Part shown: positions 42,468 to 48,140 of the stretch, piece by piece
Layout: each line of letters opens with the position of its first letter
How positions within the stretch are numbered: the first letter of the stretch is position 1
Assembly (NCBI GenBank): GCA_964612085.1
Contig: CAZTCJ010000021.1
Coordinates: 1-48,140 of the forward strand
Length of the DNA stretch: 48,140 nucleotides
Direction: 5' to 3'
From: CAZTCJ01 sp964612085
Lineage (GTDB): Bacteria > Pseudomonadota > Alphaproteobacteria > JAJFIK01
Position numbers and translations under genes: made by a program
Notes under the pieces: generated by a model
The model's database searches: none
Seen by the model: the letters and a program-made list of their open reading frames with translations, nothing else
Told to the model about the DNA's origin: nothing

Positions 42468-44267
42468 TTATTCGATGATGAACTCCATATCTTCCGCGTC
42501 CGAGGTGGTGTTGTTGACCACGGGCTCGATGCGGAAGGCGCGGCGTTCTTCGTCGGACGGCGCGACGTCGTAGCCGAGCGCCAGGAAAATTTCCCGGTAA
42601 TTGGGCTCGAACACTTCGAGCTTGCCCCGGTCGTGATCGGGCACGCGCATGTCGAAGCGGTTGGAGCGGTTGCGCGCGACGATGGACAGCCGCGCCAGAT
42701 CCACCGGATTGGAGGTGGGCATGCCCAGGCGGTACATGATCGTCCGCTCCAGGAGCATTTCCGACTTCGCCATATTGTCGAAAGCCACGACCGCGCCCCG
42801 CAGGATATTGGGGGTCAATGCCGCCCGGCTGGCGCCTTCCAGATAAAGCGTCCGCACACGGCGGTTCTGGCCGATCTGCGGCCCCGGCTTGCCGTCCACT
42901 TCGAACAGCTTCCACAAGGCGCTCTTCAATTCGAGCGCTTCGGCCTTGAAGTCGCGGCCCTTCTCGCTCTCGTCGGGCACCATGGGCAGGCCCTTCAAAA
43001 GCGGATCGTTGAAGATCGCTTCCATGGAAGCCCGGCCGGTGAAATCCGCCAGCGCCGGCAGCGTTTCCATGCCGCCATTGGCGCCATTGGCGCTGGCCTG
43101 GCGGGCCACGTCTTCGCTGTTCTGCACGAAGCCTTCCAGGAAATGGGTCACTTCGTCCCCATCCAGACGTCTCAGGAATTCGGCGATGGTCTCGCCTTGC
43201 GAATTCCAGGTCCATTTCTGGATGATGTGCTCCAGCGCCCGGAAAGCCAGTTGCGCCGAGTAGGGATCGTTGAATTTGAGCGACGGGTCCTGCGGTCCGA
43301 AAAGGAAGATGTAGGCGTCATAGCCCTGATCGAGCAGATAGCCCCGGTAGTATTCCTCGTAACGCTGGGTGAAGCGCGACTGTCCGGCGGCCAGATCCGA
43401 AGACCAGCCTTCGAAATATTCCACTTCCACCGGACGGCGCTGGTCGCCGTCGCGCACGATGAAGACGCCCCGTTTGAAATACGGATTGTCGAACACGAAG
43501 CTCTGATAGACCGCGCCGGCGAAGGGCTGTTTCTTCTTCTGCTCGTCTTCCACGAACGCCTTGATGGGATCGTCCTGGCCGGTCGAGACCCGCAGCGCAT
43601 GGTAGAAGGCATCGCCCGGTCCGGCGGCCCGGTAAAGCAGGGTCTGGGTCACGTCGGGCCGGTTGGCCAGCCATTTGGCGGGGATGGGCGAGGCCAGCAG
43701 GCCCGAGTCTTCGAAGAAGTCGTACATCAGGCGCAGGCGCTTGCCGCGCGGCACCCGGGCATAGATGGCTTCGTCGGCCGGATCCGCCAGTTCCCGCAGA
43801 TCGTTGGCCAGCGAATTGTCGAGGGGGAAGCTCTTCAGGCGCGACACATCGCGCACCCGCTCGCCGAACATCTCGGCCGCTTCCTGGCGTTTCTGCTGCA
43901 GCCGCGCCCGTTCCTCGGGCGTCTTGGCTTCCCGCAGAAGGCGCGACACGTTCATCAGGATCTGGCGCTGTTCGTCCCGGCGCTTGGCGTAATGTTCCTG
44001 AGCCAGGGAGACGATGCCGTCATAGGTATAAAAGCCGGCATCCCGGATCGCCTTGATAGCCTTGCGCAAGCGCTCCCGGCGATCGACCTCGTCCGGCCCT
44101 TCGAACGGCCGGGTGTCGAAATCCCGGTAAGCGCGCCGGCCGCGCAGCCAGTTGTAAAGCCAGCCGATGCCGCTGAAGGTGCCGCGCACCATGGACCGGA
44201 GCCCGCCGCGCGTGCGGGGCTTGTCTTGAAGGTCCGTACCGGACTTGGCTTTTGACCTGAACAGCAT
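42468..44267 (-). CDS. Unrecognised 599-residue protein near the PrkA-YeaH-SpoVR module
   Basis: No family is recognised. The protein looks soluble: no signal peptide or membrane helix. A basic N-terminus (MLFRSKAKSG) precedes a segment RGTFSGIGWLYNWLRGRRAYR. Residues about 70-165 are highly charged and helical, a likely coiled coil (KRRDEQRQILMNVSRLLREA). The middle contains compact alpha/beta sequence with many aromatics (YQSFVFDNPYFKRGVFIVRD; FTQRYEEYYRGYLLDQGYDA). The C-terminus is acidic (DAEDMEFIIE). ATG44267 has GAGAGGGGA 6 nt upstream. It lies on the same strand as prkA, yeaH, spoVR and the two-TM gene but has a 224-nt gap and its own promoter candidate. The role is unknown. Confidence 0.8.
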   Translation of the reverse strand: MLFRSKAKSGTDLQDKPRTRGGLRSMVRGTFSGIGWLYNWLRGRRAYRDFDTRPFEGPDEVDRRERLRKAIKAIRDAGFYTYDGIVSLAQEHYAKRRDEQRQILMNVSRLLREAKTPEERARLQQKRQEAAEMFGERVRDVSRLKSFPLDNSLANDLRELADPADEAIYARVPRGKRLRLMYDFFEDSGLLASPIPAKWLANRPDVTQTLLYRAAGPGDAFYHALRVSTGQDDPIKAFVEDEQKKKQPFAGAVYQSFVFDNPYFKRGVFIVRDGDQRRPVEVEYFEGWSSDLAAGQSRFTQRYEEYYRGYLLDQGYDAYIFLFGPQDPSLKFNDPYSAQLAFRALEHIIQKWTWNSQGETIAEFLRRLDGDEVTHFLEGFVQNSEDVARQASANGANGGMETLPALADFTGRASMEAIFNDPLLKGLPMVPDESEKGRDFKAEALELKSALWKLFEVDGKPGPQIGQNRRVRTLYLEGASRAALTPNILRGAVVAFDNMAKSEMLLERTIMYRLGMPTSNPVDLARLSIVARNRSNRFDMRVPDHDRGKLEVFEPNYREIFLALGYDVAPSDEERRAFRIEPVVNNTTSDAEDMEFIIE

Positions 44268-44341
44268 GCCGTCCCCTCTCAAGGGTCTGCCATGGAAACG
44301 CACCTGCGCAAACGCAAGTCCAGGTACACTCCCTTAAACAT

Positions 44342-44368
44342 ATTGTATCCCAACTTGGACCAGCACAA
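44342..44368 (-). promoter_or_regulatory. Possible promoter for the 599-residue protein gene
   Basis: On the minus strand TTGTGC (44368-44363) and TACAAT (44347-44342) are separated by 15 nt, about 75 nt before the start codon. The -10 is good; the spacing is short for sigma70. Confidence 0.35.
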
Positions 44369-44491
44369 AGCCTTAACCGGCTGTGACCTGCTCCAAATCG
44401 GTACAACACACGACATTTTCGGCTGGCATTGCGGCACGAAAGCGACACTTTTCGCGGCGCGAAAGGGTATGGGCCCTGCGGCCAGCGGGAC

Positions 44492-44704
44492 TCAGCGCGG
44501 CCGGCCGCCGCCGGTCTCCACCCCCAGAAGCGTCAAAACATGAACAATCATGAAGAGCGCCACAACCCCTGAGAGAATCATGATGGTCGTCCAGGGGATC
44601 CACTTGACCTGGCCCATTTCCTTGGGCCGTCCGGACTGGTAGCGGGCGAAGACGGCGAGCGCCAGGGCCGCCGCCAAAAGGATGAGAGTAAGGGTGAGGC
44701 CCAT
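44492..44704 (-). CDS. Small two-TM membrane protein
   Basis: The 70-residue product has two hydrophobic helices (about 2-20 and 39-62) joined by a short basic loop (RYQSGRPKEMGQVKWIPW). The C-terminus is Gly/Arg-rich. AGGTG lies 5 nt before the start. The gene is 48 nt downstream of spoVR on the same strand, so it may be the last gene of that operon. No function is known. Confidence 0.65.
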   Translation of the reverse strand: MGLTLTLILLAAALALAVFARYQSGRPKEMGQVKWIPWTTIMILSGVVALFMIVHVLTLLGVETGGGRPR

Positions 44705-44752
44705 GGGGCACCTGTGCGCGAAAAACGGTTCGGATCTGTCCGTGCCGCTATC

Positions 44753-46264
44753 TCACACCGGATCCACTTCCACAAGGTCCACCTCGTGGCCCCAGAGCCG
44801 CTCGACGCAAGCCAGCGTGTCCTTGCGGCCCTGATCGCTCAAGGGAATGCCCTGGTGGCGCGTGTGCTGAAGCACGATCTTGCGGTCGCCGCGCAGATTG
44901 GCTTCCGTCACCTGAATATTGGGCTCCAGACGGCCGATATCGTACATGCGCGCCAGATGCTCGCGCACTTTGCGGTAGCCCGTCTCGTCATGAATGGCCG
45001 CCACCTCGTAGAAGGACTCGTCTTCCTCGTCATGGAGGGTGAAGAGGCGGAAGTCGCGCATCAGCTTGGGCGAGAGGAACTGCAGGATAAAGCTTTCGTC
45101 CCGGTAGTTCTCCCACGCGTCCTTCAGGACCGCGCGCCAGTCGCCGCCCGCGATGCCCGGAAACCACTCCCTGTCTTCGTCGGTGGGCGCCTCGCAGATG
45201 CGTTTGATATCGCTCATCATGGCGAAACCCAGCGCATACGGATTAAGACCGCGATAGCGGGGATCGTCGAAAGCGGGCTGGAAGACCACGCTCGTATGGC
45301 TGTGCATGAATTCGAGCATGGAGCCATCGGAGATCAGTCCGCGCTCGTGCAACCGGTTCATGATGTAGTAGTGCACGAAGGTGGCGCAGCCTTCGTTCAT
45401 CACCTTGGTCTGTTTCTGCGGATAGAAATATTGCGCGATATTGCGCACGATCCGGAGGATTTCCCGCTGCCAGGGGCGCAGGACCGGGCTGTGCTTTTCC
45501 AGGAAATAAAGCAGATTTTCTTCCGGAAGCTGCATGCGCTGGCGGTCCTCATGCGCGAGTTCCTCCGTATCCGACAGCGGTTCGGGCTCGTCCGCGCCGC
45601 CCGGCGCCTGGGGCAGGGTGCGCCACAGATCGTTGAAGGTGCTGCGGTCGTGGGCCAGGCGCTTGCGCACCCGTTCCAGGCGCTCCGCATCCGACAGGCG
45701 CGGGGGCCGCGCATAGCGGAAGACGCCCTGGTCCATCAGCGCGTGGGCGCAGTCGATGATCTCTTCCACCGCATCGTGGCCGTATTCTTCCTCACAGGTC
45801 GCAATATAGGATTTCGCGAAATTGAGATATTCGAGAATGGCTTCCGCGTCCGTCCACTGACGGAAGAGATAGTTGTTCCGGAAGAAATGATTGTGCCCCA
45901 TGGCCGCATGCGCCATCACCAGCGCCTGCATGGTCATGGTGTTTTCTTCCATCAGGAAGTTGATGCACGGATTGGAGTTGATGACGATTTCATAGGCCAG
46001 CGCCGTATAGCCCTTTTCATACATCAACTGTTCGCGGGCGAAGATCTTGCCGAACGACCAGTGGTGATACATGAGCGGCATGCCGTGGGCGGAATAAGCA
46101 TCAAGCATCTGCTCGCTGGAGATGATCTCGATCTGATTGGGGTAAAGCGTCAGACCCAGATCATCAAGCGCGATCTCCTCGATGGCATCAAAGGTGCGCT
46201 TGAGGGTGTCGAAATCCCAATCGGATTCGTCGAACAGCAGGCGGTTTTTGGTTGCGGCACTCAT
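44753..46264 (-). CDS. SpoVR family protein
   Basis: The 503-residue product is a member of the SpoVR/YcgB family. It is of unknown biochemistry, linked to spore cortex formation in Bacillus and to the stationary-phase YeaG/YeaH system in Gram-negatives. Typical blocks are IEIISSEQMLDAYSAHGMP, YEIVINSNPCINFLMEENT and QTKVMNEGCATFVHYYI. GGGAGG lies 5 nt before ATG46264, and only 16 nt separate it from yeaH, so they form one operon. An in-frame start at 46291 would overlap yeaH. Confidence 0.94.
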   Translation of the reverse strand: MSAATKNRLLFDESDWDFDTLKRTFDAIEEIALDDLGLTLYPNQIEIISSEQMLDAYSAHGMPLMYHHWSFGKIFAREQLMYEKGYTALAYEIVINSNPCINFLMEENTMTMQALVMAHAAMGHNHFFRNNYLFRQWTDAEAILEYLNFAKSYIATCEEEYGHDAVEEIIDCAHALMDQGVFRYARPPRLSDAERLERVRKRLAHDRSTFNDLWRTLPQAPGGADEPEPLSDTEELAHEDRQRMQLPEENLLYFLEKHSPVLRPWQREILRIVRNIAQYFYPQKQTKVMNEGCATFVHYYIMNRLHERGLISDGSMLEFMHSHTSVVFQPAFDDPRYRGLNPYALGFAMMSDIKRICEAPTDEDREWFPGIAGGDWRAVLKDAWENYRDESFILQFLSPKLMRDFRLFTLHDEEDESFYEVAAIHDETGYRKVREHLARMYDIGRLEPNIQVTEANLRGDRKIVLQHTRHQGIPLSDQGRKDTLACVERLWGHEVDLVEVDPV

Positions 46265-46280
46265 GAGACCTCCCACGCGC

Positions 46281-47594
46281 TCACGCGGCATCCGCGCCTG
46301 TGGCGAACAGTTCCCGGAAGACGGGGAAGATGTCCTGGGGCCGGGCGATGCGTTTGGTGGCGAAATGGGGCCAGGTCTTGGTCACCTCGCGATAGGCGCG
46401 CCAAAGCTCCGCTCCCGTCTCTTCGTCGGCGAAGACCTCCATTTCGCGTTCGTCCAGAATCTCGATATAGGCGTAATAGCGGGCATGGGGCAGAACATCC
46501 GTATTCAGAAGTTCCACACAGCGTGCCGCGTCGCCCGACTGGGTGTAGCCGTCGGAGGCCTGCGCCACATAGATGTTCCACTGGTCCGGCGCGTAGCGTT
46601 CGTGCCAGACCTCCTTCATCTTCTCGATGGCGGTGGAGACGATGGTACCGCCGGACTGGCGGGAATAAAAGAAGGTCTCCTCGTCCACTTCCTGGGCTTC
46701 GTGGGTGTGGCGGATGAAGACCACGTCGAGCCGCTCGTAGCGGCGCTTCAGGAACAGATGCAGCAGCATGAAAAAGCGCTTGGCGAGATCCTTTTCCCGT
46801 TCGCCCATGCTGCCCGACACATCCATCAGGCAAAACATCACCGCCCGGCTGACCGGCACCGGCTGTTGTTCGAAAGCGTTGTAGCGCACATCGATCGGGT
46901 CGATGAACGGCACCCATTTGCGCCGCGCCTCGAGCGCTTCCAGGTCGGCGAGCAGGGCTTTCTTTTCCTCGATTTCCTCCGCCGTCGGCGCGCTTTTGGC
47001 TTCCAGCTCGAACAGGCGGCGTTTCAGCGCATCCACCTCGTCCGTATGGGGCCGTTTGAGCGCGATGCGCCGCCCATAGGCCTGGCGCATGGTGCGGATC
47101 AGATTGATCTGGGTGGGGCTGCCCGTATTGGTGAGCCCTGCGCGCCGCCAGCTCCAGGCGGCGAGGTCCTTGATATCAGTCTTTTTGAGGTTGGGCAGCT
47201 CCAGATCCTCGAAAAAGATATCGAGGACTTCGTCCTGGGTCAGAACGAACTGGAAATCGTCTTCCCCGTCGCCGGAGTCGCTCGCGTCCTTGCCGCCCTT
47301 GCCCTGGCCGCCCCGGGGCTTGCGGATTCGGTCGCCGGTGACGAACTCCTTGTTGCCCGGATGCACCCGGTCGTGTTCGCCCCCTGTGTTGGACAGGCGG
47401 AAACGCGGCTCCTTGGTGCCCTTGGTGGGGATGGAGATCTTCTGGTCCCGGTCGAAATCGCCGACGGACCGGTCCTTCAGGGATTGCTGGACCGCATCCT
47501 TGATCTGGGCGCGGGCCCGGCGCAAAAAGCGCTGCCGGTTCGTCAGGCTTTTGCCCTTCGGATTGAGACGGCGATCGATGAAATGGGTGGCCAT
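46281..47594 (-). CDS. yeaH: YeaH/DUF444 family von Willebrand-type protein
   Basis: The 437-residue product is a DUF444 protein with a VWA-like domain. The metal-ion-dependent adhesion motif is visible as MDVSGSMGEREKDLAKRFF. The N-terminus (HFIDRRLNPKGKSLTNRQRF) is characteristic of the family, and a Gly/Lys/Asp-rich linker lies near residues 90-110. In Enterobacteria it works with the kinase YeaG (PrkA) in starvation and stress responses. It lies between prkA and spoVR with short gaps (61 and 16 nt). Confidence 0.94.
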   Translation of the reverse strand: MATHFIDRRLNPKGKSLTNRQRFLRRARAQIKDAVQQSLKDRSVGDFDRDQKISIPTKGTKEPRFRLSNTGGEHDRVHPGNKEFVTGDRIRKPRGGQGKGGKDASDSGDGEDDFQFVLTQDEVLDIFFEDLELPNLKKTDIKDLAAWSWRRAGLTNTGSPTQINLIRTMRQAYGRRIALKRPHTDEVDALKRRLFELEAKSAPTAEEIEEKKALLADLEALEARRKWVPFIDPIDVRYNAFEQQPVPVSRAVMFCLMDVSGSMGEREKDLAKRFFMLLHLFLKRRYERLDVVFIRHTHEAQEVDEETFFYSRQSGGTIVSTAIEKMKEVWHERYAPDQWNIYVAQASDGYTQSGDAARCVELLNTDVLPHARYYAYIEILDEREMEVFADEETGAELWRAYREVTKTWPHFATKRIARPQDIFPVFRELFATGADAA

Positions 47595-47655
47595 GATCCT
47601 CTCATAGTGTCCCGCCAGGGACGATTTCAGGAGCAGTCGTCCGTATCCGGCCTCC

Positions 47656-48140
47656 TTACCCTGCCTTGTTGACCCTCATATACCATTCGACCAGACGGCG
47701 GACCTGCCGCTGGGTGTAGCCGCGCGACAGCATGCGCTCCACGAACTCATTGTGCTTGTTTTGGATGTCGCTGTCTTTTTTCGATTCAAAGCTGATGACC
47801 GGCAGCAGATCCTCCACTTGCGTGAACATGCGCTTTTCGATCACCGTGCGGAGCTTCTCGTAAGAGGTCCAGGCCGGGTTCTTGCCGCCATGGCTGGCGC
47901 GGGAGCGCAGGGCGAACTTCACCACCTCGTTGCGGAAATCCTTCGGATTGGCGATGCCAGCAGGCTTTTCCACCTTGGAGAGTTCCTGGTTCAGGGTCTC
48001 CCGGTCCAGAAGCTGGCCCGTATCCGGATCCTTGTAGTCCTGGTCCTCGATCCAGGCATCGGCGTAGGAAATATAGCGGTCGAACAGATTCTGTCCGTAC
48101 TCGCCATAGGACTCCAGATAGGCCTTCTGGATCTCCTTGC
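47656..48140 (-). CDS. prkA: PrkA family serine protein kinase (C-terminal part)
   Basis: Only the last 160 codons lie inside the window, and the gene continues past the right edge. The visible sequence (KEIQKAYLESYGEYGQNLFD, then YISYADAWIEDQDY, and VEDLLPVISFESKKDSD) is the C-terminal PrkA/YeaG domain. The stop is TAA at 47656. The family couples an AAA+ region to a kinase-like C-terminus; those regions are not visible here. It is the first visible gene of the prkA-yeaH-spoVR operon. Confidence 0.92.
   Translation of the reverse strand, partial: KEIQKAYLESYGEYGQNLFDRYISYADAWIEDQDYKDPDTGQLLDRETLNQELSKVEKPAGIANPKDFRNEVVKFALRSRASHGGKNPAWTSYEKLRTVIEKRMFTQVEDLLPVISFESKKDSDIQNKHNEFVERMLSRGYTQRQVRRLVEWYMRVNKAG

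Noticed and set aside
42616..43215. Collagen-like or Gly/Arg-rich minus-strand ORF within the 599-residue gene
   Set aside because: Its Arg/Gly-rich sequence is the typical out-of-frame product of GC-rich DNA inside a well-formed gene.
44714..47672. Long plus-strand ORFs opposite spoVR and yeaH
   Set aside because: Antisense shadows caused by high GC; the minus-strand proteins are clear family members.
1..48140. CRISPR arrays, insertion sequences or prophage
   Set aside because: No regularly spaced repeats, transposase, integrase or phage structural genes were found.

Overview
The window is a high-GC alphaproteobacterial chromosome segment. The clearest lineage marker is gcrA, a cell-cycle regulator restricted to Alphaproteobacteria. 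The large alphaproteobacterial-type dCTP deaminase, the DUF3333-type PstA and the gcrA / argD-argF-hslO neighbourhood agree with this. I cannot name the genus. No transposase, integrase, CRISPR array or rRNA gene was seen. Most genes are tightly packed, often with 4-nt ATGA or GTGA overlaps.

Layout. 1-5025: 3' part of a type II secretion operon (gspJ-K-L-M-N) plus a lipoprotein gene, beginning with a 33-bp near-perfect palindrome around the gspJ start. 5153-5467: an encapsulated-ferritin-like (EncFtn) gene with no encapsulin gene beside it. 5660-12870: signalling and envelope genes: a c-di-GMP phosphodiesterase with degenerate REC and GGDEF domains, an outer-membrane protein, an XRE regulator, an AT-richer gap of about 650 bp, a REC-PAS protein and a hybrid histidine kinase. 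12877-16889 (minus): arginine breakdown, comprising an Lrp-type regulator, ornithine aminotransferase, an ArgZ/AgrE-like arginine dihydrolase and arginase. 17052-25699: the complete Pho regulon core phoR-pstS-pstC-pstA-pstB-phoU-phoB, with a Pho box before pstS. PstA carries an internal duplication of its periplasmic domain.

25814-32554: gcrA (minus), a gap with RNA-like dyads, an ABC-2 permease, argD-argF-hslO, a lipoprotein, and argE (minus). 32581-36678 (minus): trkH, folE, apaG and an exported M20 amidohydrolase. 36853-40351: a DUF2157 membrane protein with a GDYxxLxY partner, dCTP deaminase, a small basic ORF and tRNA-Gly(CCC). 40371-42388: an exported esterase and a sulfotransferase. 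42468-48140 (minus): the stationary-phase/stress module prkA (partial)-yeaH-spoVR, followed by a small two-TM protein and an unrecognised 599-residue protein.

How they fit together. The Pho block is a self-contained phosphate-sensing and uptake system. The arginine block can turn arginine into ornithine by two different enzymes and pass ornithine to glutamate semialdehyde, while argD/argF/argE elsewhere in the window serve biosynthesis. The most unusual items are the PstA domain duplication, the encapsulin-less EncFtn, the paired arginine-cleaving enzymes, the palindrome at the gspJ start, and the unknown protein linked to PrkA-YeaH-SpoVR.
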